From positions 3,162,001 through 3,226,000 of the forward strand of contig OZ245715.1 of the NCBI GenBank assembly GCA_965226965.1: a DNA stretch of 64,000 nucleotides. The letters are read 5' to 3'. The DNA is from Endoryza foliicola (lineage in GTDB: Bacteria; Bacteroidota; Bacteroidia; Chitinophagales; Chitinophagaceae). Shown one piece after another: positions 52,124 to 62,021 of the stretch (position 1 is the first letter of the stretch; each line of letters opens with the position of its first letter). The position numbers and the translations under genes were made by a program. The notes beneath the pieces were generated by a model, which saw only the letters and a list, made by a program, of their open reading frames with translations, had not been told where the DNA came from and ran no database searches.

Positions 52124-52160
52124 GCATAAAAAAACCGTTGAAAGCACGTTTCAACGGTTT
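52124..52160 (-). terminator. S41 peptidase terminator
   Basis: A perfect 12-bp stem (52132-52143, 52149-52160) is followed on the minus strand by seven T. It lies 18 nt after the S41 peptidase stop and before fdx. Confidence 0.85.
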
Positions 52161-52178
52161 AAAAACTTCAAATAGCTA

Positions 52179-54362
52179 CTATTTTTTGTTGTAAACCAGA
52201 TTATTCTGAGTAACCATATCAGAAATTACATTGACTGCTTCGTCGAGGTAGATGTCTTTTCTGAGTGCGTTAATCCAAGCTTTGAAACGTTCTAGCTTAC
52301 CATTGTCATATTCATATTTTTTCAAATCTTCATTCAAAGCCGTTACATCTACTTCAGCCGGAAGTTTAGATGCAGACTCAATCTCTTTCACCGCTTCGCG
52401 AATTTGCTTCTGTTCTTCTTGATATTTTTTCAAATTCAGTGTAACATCTTTATCGTTTTGAGTTGCGATCCAAGACGCGTTCTTTTGGATAAGACGAAAA
52501 GCGTTGCTGGCAGCTATTCTTGTTTCACTAGATTTCTTTACTGAGCTTAAGTCCAACTGATATTTCCAGTTAGAATACTCTGCCTTTTTAATTTCATCCC
52601 ATGGCAAAGAAGATGGATCATCTTTCTCTCTCAATTTTGTATACTCATAGATATCAGGGAGGTTAATGTCTGAAGCAACCCCTTTCAATTGAGTAGAACC
52701 TCCGTTGATGCGGTAGAATTTTTGCAAAGTAAGTTTAATGGTACCTAGGTCGCTATTGGGATCTACCATACCTAAAATTTTATCCAGTCCGATATTGCGT
52801 TGCACGGTTCCCTTACCAAATGTGGTTGTGCTACCGATGATAACGCCCCGGTTATAATCTTGAATTGCGGCTGCAAATATTTCCGAAGCAGAGGCGCTGA
52901 ATTCATTAACCATTACTGCAAGTGGGCCATCGTATAGAACTGATTTATCACGATCATAAAAAACTTGCGGATTGCCTTCACGATCTTTCACTTGCACTAT
53001 TGGGCCGCTTTCGATAAAGAAGCCAACCATTTGAACTACATCGTACAATGAGCCTCCGCCATTGTTTCGGAGGTCCATTACGATACCGTCCACTTTCTGC
53101 TCTTTCAATTTGATAATTTCCTTTTTCACATCTTCAGAACATCTGGCTCCTTTTGCGTCAGAGAAATCAGCATAGAATTCAGGAAGGTATATGAATCCAA
53201 TTTTACCTTTTGGTGTGTTTATCACCGCGCTTTTTGCAAAGGTTTCGTCTTGTACAATTTCATCACGAATGAGACTAACAGTTTTGGTAGTTCCGTCTGA
53301 TTTTTTAAGCGTTAAGCGCACTTCAGTACCTTTTGTACCTCTAATTATCTTAACAGCGTCTTCTACAAAGAAACCCGTTAGGTCAACAGGTTCTCCGGCA
53401 CCTTGAGCAACTTTCAAAACAATGTCTCCTACTTGTACTTGTTGAGATTTCCAAGCGGGGCTACCTGCCAATAATGTAGCAATTTTAATATTCCCGTCTT
53501 CTTCTCTCAAAGAAGCTCCAATTCCGAAGAAGCGGCCACTCATTTGTTCGTCGAAGTAACGTTTGTCTACCGGTGGAAAAAAGGTGGTATGAGGATCCAT
53601 ACTCTCCGTAATCACGTTGATATAGGAATTGAAACGATCATCTAGAGATATTTTACTCAACAAGCGCTCGCTATAATAGCGTTCCATGATTTTCAAAACT
53701 CGTTCGCGCGCCTCTTTTTCTAAGTCGCCATCTGATTTTGCGACAAACCCGGCAGTGTTTTTACTTTTCTCGCGGTTTTCAAGAAGGTCTGAATATCGAT
53801 CCAATACAGCATACTTCAAATATTTTCTCCAATACTCCTTTCGTTCGGCCTCATTTTTCGGGAAATCATATTCGTCGGAATTGAAGTTTGCTGATTCCGA
53901 TTTTGTAAAATCGAAAGGTTTGCTTAGGATGTCTCTGTAAATAGCGACGATCTCCGGTAAACGCTTTCGCATTACTTCATCAACTGCCGGTACAAAAAGT
54001 ACATTGCCTCCAAGAATCTCATCGTCTAAACGAGTTTCAAATTTCTTGAGCGTTTGGATATCTGATTGAAGAAGGATTGATTTTTTTTCATCAACATATT
54101 TATCAGCTAAGAACTTTTTGAAAATGTACTTAGAATATTCGTCGTCAATTTTCTTAGGACTGTAGTGAACCTGCTGAAGCATGTCTCCCACATTATGAAG
54201 AATCTTTTCATATTTACCTGTGGGTGCTCCACCCCAACCGAATGTTTTAAAAGCGACGATTAAACCGGCTCCTAAAAACAACACGAGTACTGGCAAGGTT
54301 CTTTTACTAAACATATAATTAAGGACTTTTAACATGATACCAAAAATAACGATAAAAGGCAT
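52179..54362 (-). CDS. Carboxy-terminal processing peptidase (S41, Tsp/Prc-like)
   Basis: The 727-residue protein is a long C-terminal processing protease. An N-terminal membrane segment is present (about 17-40), then a Tsp N-terminal domain, a PDZ domain (about 270-365: GIGASLREEDGNIKIATLLAGSPA), and the S41 core. The catalytic Ser lies in NEFSASASEIFAAAI and the Lys in TTTFGKGTVQ. A C-terminal helical domain runs from about 590. It degrades tagged or misfolded proteins in the periplasm. Three in-frame ATG codons (54362, 54335, 54314) are possible starts; homologs suggest one of the inner two. Confidence 0.9.
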   Translation of the reverse strand: MPFIVIFGIMLKVLNYMFSKRTLPVLVLFLGAGLIVAFKTFGWGGAPTGKYEKILHNVGDMLQQVHYSPKKIDDEYSKYIFKKFLADKYVDEKKSILLQSDIQTLKKFETRLDDEILGGNVLFVPAVDEVMRKRLPEIVAIYRDILSKPFDFTKSESANFNSDEYDFPKNEAERKEYWRKYLKYAVLDRYSDLLENREKSKNTAGFVAKSDGDLEKEARERVLKIMERYYSERLLSKISLDDRFNSYINVITESMDPHTTFFPPVDKRYFDEQMSGRFFGIGASLREEDGNIKIATLLAGSPAWKSQQVQVGDIVLKVAQGAGEPVDLTGFFVEDAVKIIRGTKGTEVRLTLKKSDGTTKTVSLIRDEIVQDETFAKSAVINTPKGKIGFIYLPEFYADFSDAKGARCSEDVKKEIIKLKEQKVDGIVMDLRNNGGGSLYDVVQMVGFFIESGPIVQVKDREGNPQVFYDRDKSVLYDGPLAVMVNEFSASASEIFAAAIQDYNRGVIIGSTTTFGKGTVQRNIGLDKILGMVDPNSDLGTIKLTLQKFYRINGGSTQLKGVASDINLPDIYEYTKLREKDDPSSLPWDEIKKAEYSNWKYQLDLSSVKKSSETRIAASNAFRLIQKNASWIATQNDKDVTLNLKKYQEEQKQIREAVKEIESASKLPAEVDVTALNEDLKKYEYDNGKLERFKAWINALRKDIYLDEAVNVISDMVTQNNLVYNKK

Positions 54363-54444
54363 CAGATGTTGCTGCCTAAAACGAATATTAACAAGTGATT
54401 GTGTAAAAAACGAAAAATTACGTACGAAAACAAGGGGAAATAAA

Positions 54445-54467
54445 AATCCCGCAATATTTGCGGGATT
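54445..54467 (-). terminator. tRNA-His terminator
   Basis: A perfect 10-bp stem AATCCCGCAA/TTGCGGGATT (54445-54454, 54458-54467) lies 4 nt after the tRNA 3' end on the minus strand. A short T tract follows. Confidence 0.75.
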
Positions 54468-54471
54468 GTTG

Positions 54472-54545
54472 GGTGGCTAACCGGGTTCGAACCGGCGACC
54501 CTCAGAACCACAATCTGATGCTCTAACCAACTGAGCTATAGCCAC
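54472..54545 (-). tRNA. tRNA-His (GTG)
   Basis: The minus strand folds as a complete cloverleaf: acceptor GTGGCTA/TAGCCAC, D arm GCTCAGTTGGTTAGAGC, anticodon stem TCAGA/TCTGA with loop TTGTGGT (anticodon GTG, His) and T arm with GGTTCGAACC. The extra G at position -1, which marks tRNA-His, is present in the DNA (54546) and would pair with the discriminator C at 54472. CCA is not encoded. Confidence 0.96.
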
Positions 54546-54655
54546 CATTTGGGCTGCAAATGTAGGGAGAAAATTTAAACTACTCAAAAAACTGGGCTGA
54601 AAATTTACGGGTCACGATATTTTGGTCGTTCTTTGCGCATCTAAAAGAAAAGTCC

Positions 54656-55264
54656 ATGATTTGGTTGAAGTTTATTCTCATTCCGTTGATTTCAGCATTT
54701 ATTGGTTGGTTCACCAATTGGATCGCAATTAAAATGTTGTTTCATCCTCGCTTACCGAAGAAAGTTTTGGGAATGACTTTTCATGGTATTTTTCCTAAAA
54801 GACAACAGCAATTTGCAGAAAAATTGGGCAAGTTAGTGAGTCAGGAATTGCTTTCCTTTAGTGATATTGAGGCTAAGATCACTTCGCCCCAAAACATCGA
54901 GAAAATCATGCCTTTTGTAGAGGATCAGGTAGATCACTTTTTGCGTCATAAACTAAGTGAGGCATTCCCTATTATTTCTATGTTTATTGGGGAGAAAACG
55001 ATTGCAGAATTGAAGGGCGTTTTCATGCAGGAGTTAAAAGTAATTCTTCCTAAAACGCTGAAGTCATATATGGGTAATCTCCAACAAGAATTGGATCTCG
55101 AGAAAATAGTGACTGAAAAAGTGGCCGGATTTTCTTCCGATAAACTTGAGCAAATTCTGCTACAAGTGATGTCGAAAGAATTTCGCTTTGTAGAGATCAT
55201 TGGTGGGGTTTTGGGATTTGTTATCGGATTACTTCAGGTGTTACTCACACTGTTTATTGGATAA
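54656..55264 (+). CDS. DUF445 membrane protein
   Basis: The 202-residue protein matches DUF445/YheB-like proteins: FILIPLISAFIGWFTNWIAIKMLFHPRLPKKVLGMTFHGIFPKRQQQFAEKLGKLV at the start, with a second hydrophobic segment at the C-terminus (IGGVLGFVIGLLQVLLTLFI). The middle is helical and charged. Both ends are membrane-bound with the middle on one side. Its role is unknown. Confidence 0.87.
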   Translation: MIWLKFILIPLISAFIGWFTNWIAIKMLFHPRLPKKVLGMTFHGIFPKRQQQFAEKLGKLVSQELLSFSDIEAKITSPQNIEKIMPFVEDQVDHFLRHKLSEAFPIISMFIGEKTIAELKGVFMQELKVILPKTLKSYMGNLQQELDLEKIVTEKVAGFSSDKLEQILLQVMSKEFRFVEIIGGVLGFVIGLLQVLLTLFIG

Positions 55265-55410
55265 GGCTGCTCACAAAGCATTCATTTACAAGGCCGTAAA
55301 CCTTTTCACCCGCCATTTGTTAGGGTGTGGTTACCACTCATCACTTTAAAACAGGTTTTACAATTGTGTGACGTCCAACTTTGCACACTCTCAACTCTAT
55401 TTTTAAGATT

Positions 55411-58083
55411 ATGAAGAAATTATTACCAGTTATCCTTATGTGTTTTTTGGCCACCAATTTATGGGCTCAAATACCCGGTGGCGGTGGTCGTCCGGGAATG
55501 GGCGGAGGACAGAATATGAATATGGGTCGATTTTACGGCAAAATTGTTGATTCTAAAACTAATAAAGGTATAGAAGCAGTTTCAGTTCAACTGATACAAA
55601 GCAAATTCGATACTGTTTCAAAGAAAAGAAACGATGTTGTTATTGGTGGGATGTTTACCAATAAGAACGGCGAATTCAGTTTGGAAAACTTGCCAATCAT
55701 GGGCAATTTCAAACTTAAGATAACGGCGATAGGTTATAAAACCTTGGAGCAGAAAGTTGCATTTGAAATGAAATTTGGACAAGGTACGGATATGACTCAG
55801 GCGCTCGCCGGCATCGATAAAGACCTTGGTAATATTAAGATTGAAGAAGATGCCAAAGTACTGGAATCGGTAACGGTAACCGGAACCAAGCCTTTAGTAA
55901 CCAGCAGCATTGACCGCAAAGTGTTTAATGTTGAAAAGAACATTACGTCGGTAGGTGGAACAGCAGTAGATGTAATGAAAAATGTTCCCTCATTGAACGT
56001 TGATATCGATGGTAACGTAACACTGCGAAACAACGCACCTCAAATCTTTGTGGATGGCCGCCCTACAACCTTAACATTGGATCAAATTCCGGCTGACGCT
56101 ATTCAAAGTGTGGAAGTAATTACCAACCCATCTGCTAAATTCGACGCGTCGGGTGGTACATCAGGTATTTTGAACATCGTCTTAAAAAAGAACAGAAAGG
56201 CCGGCTACAATGGTAATCTTAGAGCCGGAATTGATCAAAGAGGTCGATTCAATTTAGGAGGTGATATCAATGTTCGTCAAGGTAAAATCAATGCCTTTGC
56301 CAGTGCAAACTATAACCAAAGAAAGTCCATTAGTACCGGTACTACAGATCGTTTGACCTTGGTAAATGCCCCTAATACGTTTCTCTTACAAAATGACAAG
56401 AATATCAGTTTGGGATATTTTGCCTTTATGCGTGCCGGTTTCGATTATTTGATCGACAATAGAAATACGCTTACCATTTCAGGAACCTATGTAAATGGTA
56501 AGTTCCAACCGGAATCGAACAGTGATATTCGCGTTGATACACTTGGTGCTACAACAACAAGTTCTTTCAGCAATCGATTCAATAAAAGCACAGGTGAATT
56601 TAAGAACAAAGGAGGCTTGCTAAGTTTCAAGCATAACTTTGCAAAAGCAGGCAAGGAATGGACTGCCGATTTGAATTATAATAAGAGTAATAACAGTAAT
56701 AGTAACTCCATTACAACAAGTAAAAGAACGAGCCCCAGCGGTCCGAATTTATTCCCATTCCAGCAATTAATTGCAGGCGGTGGCGATAACCAAACAATTA
56801 CGATGCAGACTGACTATGCCGATCCGATCACTGCAAACAGTAAAATTGAATTTGGCGCAAGAGCTCAACTGAGAAGCATTAATAGTGAAAACATTATCAG
56901 TTTTGTGGACAACCAAGGGAACCCCGTTAAAGTTCCACAGTTGTCTTCCAAATACAAAAACAGTGACAATGTTTACGCCGGTTATGTGACTTTTCAAAAC
57001 AAAATAAAAAACTTTGGCTATCAAATTGGTTTGAGAGCCGAGAGTTCAGAATACAATGGAGAAGTAAACACAGTGAATTCGAATCAGAAAGATACCGTTC
57101 TAAATTATTCAAATAGTTTTCCGATAAGTTTGTTTCCCAGTATCTTCTTGAGTCAAAAGTTGAAAAATGACCAGGAACTACAATTCAATGTTTCAAGAAG
57201 AATCAATCGTCCAAACTTCTTTCAACTTTTCCCATTCACTGATTATTCAGACACATTGAATCTTTCCAGAGGAAATGCTAACCTGGTTCCTGAGTTTACT
57301 TACTCAGGAGAATTATCGTACAGTAAAACTTATGGAGGAAACAACTCTTTGATCATTTCAGCATATGGTAAGTATACAGACAAATTGATTACGCGTTTTC
57401 AAGTTGCTGAACCAAGTGCCTTGAATCCGTCGGATTCAGTGTTGATCAATACTTATATCAATGCTAATTCGAGCTATGTAACAGGATTAGAGTTCATAAA
57501 CCGACAGGTAGTAACCAAATGGTGGGATCTCACTTCAAATTTAAACTTATTTACTTCTAAGATCAATGTATCTGATCCTTCATTGAAACAGCAGGACAAT
57601 GTTTATAGTTGGTTCTTAAAAGTGAACAATAGTTTTAAACTCCCTAAAAACTTCTCAGTTCAAGTGAGTGGCGATTACCAATCGAAAACCATCCTTCCTC
57701 CAGGCGGTTCTGGTGGCAGCGGCGGCGGTGGCGGCCGTGGTGGTGGCGGTGGTATGATGATGTTCGGGGGCGCTCAAAGTGCATCCCAAGGTTACATTCG
57801 CCCTAACTATGGTATGGATATAGCAGTTCGCTACGATTTCTTAAAAGAGAAGAGAGCATCGCTTACGTTGAACTTTAGTGATGTGTTCAGAACCAGAAGA
57901 AACGATGTGTATTCTGAGTCAGCCTTCTTTATTCAGAACAGCTTTAGAAGAAGAGATCCTCAGTTTTTCCGATTGAATTTTAGTTGGAGATTCGGTAAAA
58001 TGGACATGAGCTTGTTTAAACGCAAAAACATGAAAGGCGAAATGGAGGGTATGCAAAATGGCATGCAAGGGGTACAGCAATAG
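55411..58083 (+). CDS. Outer membrane beta-barrel receptor (TonB-dependent type)
   Basis: The 890-residue protein has a signal peptide (MKKLLPVILMCFLATNLWAQ), a carboxypeptidase-regulatory-like domain (about 40-130), a plug (about 150-260; QIFVDGRPTTLTLDQIPADAIQSVEVITNPSAKFDASGGTSGILNIVLKK) and a barrel. A glycine-rich segment at 57710-57770 (PPGGSGGSGGGGGRGGGGG) is in a surface loop, and the mature start is also Gly-rich (GGGGRPGMGGGQNMNMG). I used ATG 55411. A TAnnTTTG-like element (CAACTTTG) lies about 40 nt upstream. No partner lipoprotein is adjacent. Confidence 0.88.
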   Translation: MKKLLPVILMCFLATNLWAQIPGGGGRPGMGGGQNMNMGRFYGKIVDSKTNKGIEAVSVQLIQSKFDTVSKKRNDVVIGGMFTNKNGEFSLENLPIMGNFKLKITAIGYKTLEQKVAFEMKFGQGTDMTQALAGIDKDLGNIKIEEDAKVLESVTVTGTKPLVTSSIDRKVFNVEKNITSVGGTAVDVMKNVPSLNVDIDGNVTLRNNAPQIFVDGRPTTLTLDQIPADAIQSVEVITNPSAKFDASGGTSGILNIVLKKNRKAGYNGNLRAGIDQRGRFNLGGDINVRQGKINAFASANYNQRKSISTGTTDRLTLVNAPNTFLLQNDKNISLGYFAFMRAGFDYLIDNRNTLTISGTYVNGKFQPESNSDIRVDTLGATTTSSFSNRFNKSTGEFKNKGGLLSFKHNFAKAGKEWTADLNYNKSNNSNSNSITTSKRTSPSGPNLFPFQQLIAGGGDNQTITMQTDYADPITANSKIEFGARAQLRSINSENIISFVDNQGNPVKVPQLSSKYKNSDNVYAGYVTFQNKIKNFGYQIGLRAESSEYNGEVNTVNSNQKDTVLNYSNSFPISLFPSIFLSQKLKNDQELQFNVSRRINRPNFFQLFPFTDYSDTLNLSRGNANLVPEFTYSGELSYSKTYGGNNSLIISAYGKYTDKLITRFQVAEPSALNPSDSVLINTYINANSSYVTGLEFINRQVVTKWWDLTSNLNLFTSKINVSDPSLKQQDNVYSWFLKVNNSFKLPKNFSVQVSGDYQSKTILPPGGSGGSGGGGGRGGGGGMMMFGGAQSASQGYIRPNYGMDIAVRYDFLKEKRASLTLNFSDVFRTRRNDVYSESAFFIQNSFRRRDPQFFRLNFSWRFGKMDMSLFKRKNMKGEMEGMQNGMQGVQQ

Positions 58084-58108
58084 TTTTTGTTCTTGCTTTA
58101 ATTATACA

Positions 58109-58136
58109 GGGGATTTCGAAAGAAGTCCCCTTTTTT
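58109..58136 (+). terminator. Receptor terminator
   Basis: A 9-bp stem (58109-58117, 58122-58130) with one T-G wobble and a C(GAAA)G tetraloop is followed by a T run on the plus strand, 26 nt after the stop. Confidence 0.85.
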
Positions 58137-58215
58137 ATATCATTTTTGAAGTGGGTCTCAAAAGAAAGCGATAACATCAACTCATAATACCTGTCATTTT
58201 CGGATATTTGTTCTT

Positions 58216-58887
58216 ATGAAGAGAAGTGTTGAACTTGCCATTTTACTAATAATTCTATTAACCATGGGATTCACGACGAAGTTGGAAAAGCAACTTACTT
58301 ACCTAGCTTTGGGCGACTCATATACAATTGGGGAGTCTGTTTCCCAAGAGCAGAGTTTTCCTTATCAAGTAAAATCAATGCTTGCTGAAAAAGGAATCGA
58401 AATTACTCCAACGGTGGTAGCCAAAACAGGATGGACAACAGATGAATTGATGAAGGGGATTGAAAATGCTACTCTTCTGCCTAAATACAACCTGGTAAGT
58501 CTTTTAATTGGAGTCAACAATCAATACAGACGCTGGTCGAAAGACACCTACAGAAAAGAGTTTACCGAGCTTTTGAACAATGCCATTGTATTTGCAGGTG
58601 GGGTAAAATCACATGTGGTGGTGGTTTCGATTCCTGATTGGGGTCAAACTCCATTTGCTGAAGGCAGAGATCGAATTCAAATTGGAAAAGAGATTGATGC
58701 ATTCAACGCTATCAACAAAGAAGTAGCCGATCGTTTCGGGATATCTTATATTGAAATTACCCAGGGTTCAAGAGAGGTGAGTAAAGATGCTACATTGGTT
58801 GCGGGAGATGGCTTGCACCCCTCAGGGAAGGAATACCACAAATGGGCAGCAAAAATCGCTGCTTATTTCAGTTCACTAAAATTATAA
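58216..58887 (+). CDS. SGNH/GDSL-family esterase
   Basis: The 223-residue protein has a signal-like hydrophobic start (VELAILLIILLTMGFTTKL) and the SGNH blocks: block I LALGDSYTIGE (catalytic Ser), block III SLLIGVNNQYR (Asn) and block V DGLHPSGKEYHKWA (Asp, His). It should hydrolyse an ester, perhaps an acyl or acetyl group on a glycan or lipid, in the periplasm. It is followed 1 nt later by a membrane protein gene. Confidence 0.9.
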   Translation: MKRSVELAILLIILLTMGFTTKLEKQLTYLALGDSYTIGESVSQEQSFPYQVKSMLAEKGIEITPTVVAKTGWTTDELMKGIENATLLPKYNLVSLLIGVNNQYRRWSKDTYRKEFTELLNNAIVFAGGVKSHVVVVSIPDWGQTPFAEGRDRIQIGKEIDAFNAINKEVADRFGISYIEITQGSREVSKDATLVAGDGLHPSGKEYHKWAAKIAAYFSSLKL

Positions 58888-58888
58888 T

Positions 58889-59407
58889 ATGAATATATTG
58901 TTGGAAGAAGAAAAGCAATTGCAAATAGCCAAGCCCAAAAAGATCTATTTTCCTGCAACGCTCGTTTTATTCTTGGGATGTAGTTATATAGTGGCGCAGA
59001 TCTCAAGTATTCTCTCAAACAAAAGTATTCTGTTTAAGATAAGCGAAGGCCAAGTTCGCTTTTCCTTTGGCGAAATTCTTCAGGAACTTAGATCTTATAC
59101 GTATATACTTATTGCAATAATTGGTGGAATACAACTCTTAAGATCGAAAAAGATTGGCTGGATTCTTTCCTTCGGCTTCTTACTTTATATGATCATTGTA
59201 ATGGGAGGACTTTTATACCTACCTATACAAATGGGAATGTTTGAATTGGTTACTTACCTTGGATTTGTATTTTTGTTTTTAATCATTCTTGCAACCGGAG
59301 TATTTCTTTTCAAAGATGTTAGAACCTATTACAAAATAGGGCCAGCACAATGGCTGGCCGTATTGATACTATCAGGAATATTGGCGGCGTCTCTGTTTCT
59401 GTCATAA
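58889..59407 (+). CDS. Small membrane protein of unknown function
   Basis: The 172-residue protein has four predicted helices (about 23-40, 60-80, 88-112, 118-140) with a fifth near the end (WLAVLILSGILAASLF). No family is recognised. It begins immediately after the SGNH esterase gene, so they are probably co-transcribed. Its stop overlaps the end of the convergent DUF4407 gene by 6 nt. Confidence 0.65.
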   Translation: MNILLEEEKQLQIAKPKKIYFPATLVLFLGCSYIVAQISSILSNKSILFKISEGQVRFSFGEILQELRSYTYILIAIIGGIQLLRSKKIGWILSFGFLLYMIIVMGGLLYLPIQMGMFELVTYLGFVFLFLIILATGVFLFKDVRTYYKIGPAQWLAVLILSGILAASLFLS

Positions 59408-60670
59408 AATATTTCTTTCATCAATAGTATATCGTTCCTTGATTTTTCGCATTACCTCGTCCATTGAAGGACGATGGTCTTTCGGATTCCATTCCCCTCT
59501 CTCCCATTTATCGAGTTCTTCATCGATGTATTTCTTTTGCAATTGATTCATTTGCTTGAGCAGTTCTTCTCGATTTTGTTTTTGATTCATTTTGAAATGC
59601 TCTCTCAATCCTGATCGCGATTCATTATCAAATCTCATGGCATCTTGTTCCTCAGCCATCGCGATTAATTCTTCTTTCGCTATTGCTAAGTCATAAGGGC
59701 CCACAGGCATGATCATTTTCGAAATGATAGGTGCTGTTTCAATGATAATAATGAGTAATGAAATCAGCAGCACTGAATAAAATACACTCGATTCCTTTTC
59801 ACTCAAATCACTCAATGCTTTGTTACGTTCCAAAAAGCCATTGGTATTGGCTAATGAAGTCTCAAAGGCCTTTCTTTTCGATTCTAGGCTCGATCTATTG
59901 TTAGTAAGAATTGAATCCTTTGTTTGTATTGCAGCGCGAATTGAAGCTAATTCCGGCTGTTTGGCTGCTACTGTTTGAACATAGGCTTGTTGCTTCAAAA
60001 GCGTCAGTGCTTCGATGCCTCTTTGGCCGGAGCCACCCGTTCCGTCGGCTTCACGAATATAGGCTTGTTGCAACTGGTATAGAGAATCCTCAATTGCTCG
60101 CTGTTGTGTTATGAGTTTTTCTTTATCACTGAGAGCCGTTTGGTACTGGAGTGCAAACTCTTGTTGCAAAAGACTATCATTAATGCGAATTTTTTCGTGT
60201 TGATTGTATTTCATTTGTCCCTCGATCTCTTTTTCAAATAATTTCAGTTCAAGAGGACGGGCAATCGTAAACCCGATCAAAAGTGCCAATACAATTCTAG
60301 GTATTACCATTGACCATTGCTTCGATTTACTCACTCCATATTTACGAATGGTGGAAACCAAAAACCGATCGAAATTGAAAATAATCAGTCCCCATATGAT
60401 CGCAAACAAGAGGCTCCACTCCCAAGAATTGAAAATGGTGTAGAAAGCATATCCTGCTGAAAGTGCGGCCAACACAAAAGTGGCTAATAATACGCCCCCT
60501 AATCCCGCGTATTTGGAATGTTCAGATGGAAAGGCTCTTAATTTTTCGGTGTGGGCACCGGCGCACCACCATAGAAAAGAAGATTTAGGTTTACTCGTTG
60601 TTCCCGTAAAGGAGTCATAATGGTACAAGCCATTATCTCCCTCATTAGAAGAAGTGTGCATGGTAGTCAA
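59402..60670 (-). CDS. DUF4407 membrane protein
   Basis: The 422-residue protein has helices near residues 55-77, 80-100, 122-142 and 300-318, with a long coiled-coil segment (about 160-295) between the third and fourth and a charged cytoplasmic tail. The FLWWCAGAHTEKLRAFPSEHSKYAGLGGVLLATFVLAALSAGYAFY opening and WGLIIFNFDRFLVS are the DUF4407 markers. Its function is unknown. ATG codons at 60670 and 60661 (fourth residue) are both possible starts. Confidence 0.85.
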   Translation of the reverse strand: MTTMHTSSNEGDNGLYHYDSFTGTTSKPKSSFLWWCAGAHTEKLRAFPSEHSKYAGLGGVLLATFVLAALSAGYAFYTIFNSWEWSLLFAIIWGLIIFNFDRFLVSTIRKYGVSKSKQWSMVIPRIVLALLIGFTIARPLELKLFEKEIEGQMKYNQHEKIRINDSLLQQEFALQYQTALSDKEKLITQQRAIEDSLYQLQQAYIREADGTGGSGQRGIEALTLLKQQAYVQTVAAKQPELASIRAAIQTKDSILTNNRSSLESKRKAFETSLANTNGFLERNKALSDLSEKESSVFYSVLLISLLIIIIETAPIISKMIMPVGPYDLAIAKEELIAMAEEQDAMRFDNESRSGLREHFKMNQKQNREELLKQMNQLQKKYIDEELDKWERGEWNPKDHRPSMDEVMRKIKERYTIDERNIL

Positions 60671-60802
60671 TAATTAGGTTAACGTAAATTTTTACGGAAG
60701 AAGTTGGAGTAAGAACAACACAAAAAAAAGAAATAAAGTGTAAAAGAACTGTGAATCCTTTCACAAAATGAAAAATGGGATATGTTTAAGATCGAGTGGA
60801 GG

Positions 60803-62005
60803 TTACCTCCAAAGTTTGGGAATTTCAGATATGAACAAAAGAATGGAGAGCCAAGTCATAACCGCCACTACCAACCAGCCAATAACCGACAGCCAGCGGG
60901 GGTGTTGGTAATGTTGCAAATAGTTCTTCTTATTGGCTGCCAGAAGCATTAAAGCCAATGCAAAAGGAAGAATCACCCCATTGAGGGCTCCAACTGCCAC
61001 AAGTACGCGCACGGGTTGACCAATGAGTAGAAAAATCCCAGTCGAGAACACTATAAAAGTACTGATAAGCACCCGTTCTTGCTTTAAGCTGAATGGGTGA
61101 ATCACTTTTAGAAAACTAACAGAAGTGTAAGCTGCTCCTACAACAGAGGTAATTGCAGCGGCCCAAAGTACCAAACCGAAAAAGAACTGACCTAAAGAGC
61201 CTGCCGCCGATTGGAATACGCTTGCAGCTGGATTAGCAGCGCTTAAGACAACTCCATGACTTACCACCCCCAAGGCAGCAAGGAACAATAGAATGCGCAT
61301 GACGCCGGCCAATGCAATTCCTTTAATACTTGCATTGGTAACTTGTTTTATTGAATCTGTTCCTTTGATGCCGGCATCTAAAAGTCTGTGTGCACCAGCG
61401 AAGCTTATATAACCACCAACCGTGCCCCCTACTAAAGTAATGATCGCCCTTGCATCAATTGCATCCGGAAAAACACTGTGTTTAATTGCTTCAAATACGG
61501 GAGGGTTGCTCTTCTTGGCAATCCATGCCGTTAAAACGATCATGAGCAATCCCATTATTTTGGAAAACCAATCAATTGCTTTACCAATTTCTTTTACCCA
61601 AAAAACAATCAAGGCAATTACCATGCTAATCAACACACCAAAAGTTGGATGGGCTAAATCACTGTCGATACTGGTTAATACATTGATCCCCAAACCTGCT
61701 CCTGCAATATTTCCAATATTGAAGGCAAGGCCGCCAAACATCACTAATACAGTTAAAACATATCCTGAACCTTTGAAAACATCGTTTGCGATGAAAGGTG
61801 CTAGCTTTTCAGCGATCGTAATGATCCGCCAAATATTCATTTGTGCGGCAATATCTAATAGAATCGACATTAGAATAACGAACCCAAAACTTGTAGTGAG
61901 TTGCTGCGTAAATACAGTTGTTTGTGTAATAAAACCTGGGCCTATTGCTGATGTTGCCATTAAAAACGCAGCACCTAGAAAAGCAGAAGACTTGAATAAT
62001 TTCAT
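60803..62005 (-). CDS. NRAMP-like transporter of the 5-oxoprolinase operon (YcsG-like)
   Basis: The 400-residue protein has about 11-12 helices in the NRAMP fold (AFLGAAFLMATSAIGPGFITQTTVFTQQLTTSFGFVI at the start; GGTVGGYISFAGAHRLLDAG in the sixth helix). The DPGN motif of TM1 that binds metal in true NRAMPs reads GPGF here, and the MPH motif of TM6 is absent, so a metal substrate is unlikely. The same kind of protein (YcsG) lies beside ycsF-kipI-kipA in Bacillus subtilis. Transport of 5-oxoproline or a related acid is inferred. The start is ATG 62005; an ATG at 62047 overlaps pxpA. Confidence 0.85.
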   Translation of the reverse strand: MKLFKSSAFLGAAFLMATSAIGPGFITQTTVFTQQLTTSFGFVILMSILLDIAAQMNIWRIITIAEKLAPFIANDVFKGSGYVLTVLVMFGGLAFNIGNIAGAGLGINVLTSIDSDLAHPTFGVLISMVIALIVFWVKEIGKAIDWFSKIMGLLMIVLTAWIAKKSNPPVFEAIKHSVFPDAIDARAIITLVGGTVGGYISFAGAHRLLDAGIKGTDSIKQVTNASIKGIALAGVMRILLFLAALGVVSHGVVLSAANPAASVFQSAAGSLGQFFFGLVLWAAAITSVVGAAYTSVSFLKVIHPFSLKQERVLISTFIVFSTGIFLLIGQPVRVLVAVGALNGVILPFALALMLLAANKKNYLQHYQHPRWLSVIGWLVVAVMTWLSILLFISEIPKLWR

Positions 62006-62021
62006 CTGTTGGATTTTATTT

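Noticed and set aside
52041..52154. N-terminal extension of the ferredoxin frame
   Set aside because: It overlaps an intrinsic terminator and a -7 element, so it is not translated.
57700..57780. GC-rich triplet-like repeat
   Set aside because: It is the coding sequence for a glycine-rich loop of the receptor, not an independent repeat element.
60769..60930. Plus-strand frame beginning MKNGICLRSSGGYLQ
   Set aside because: It is antisense to the NRAMP-like gene, has no family match and no promoter.
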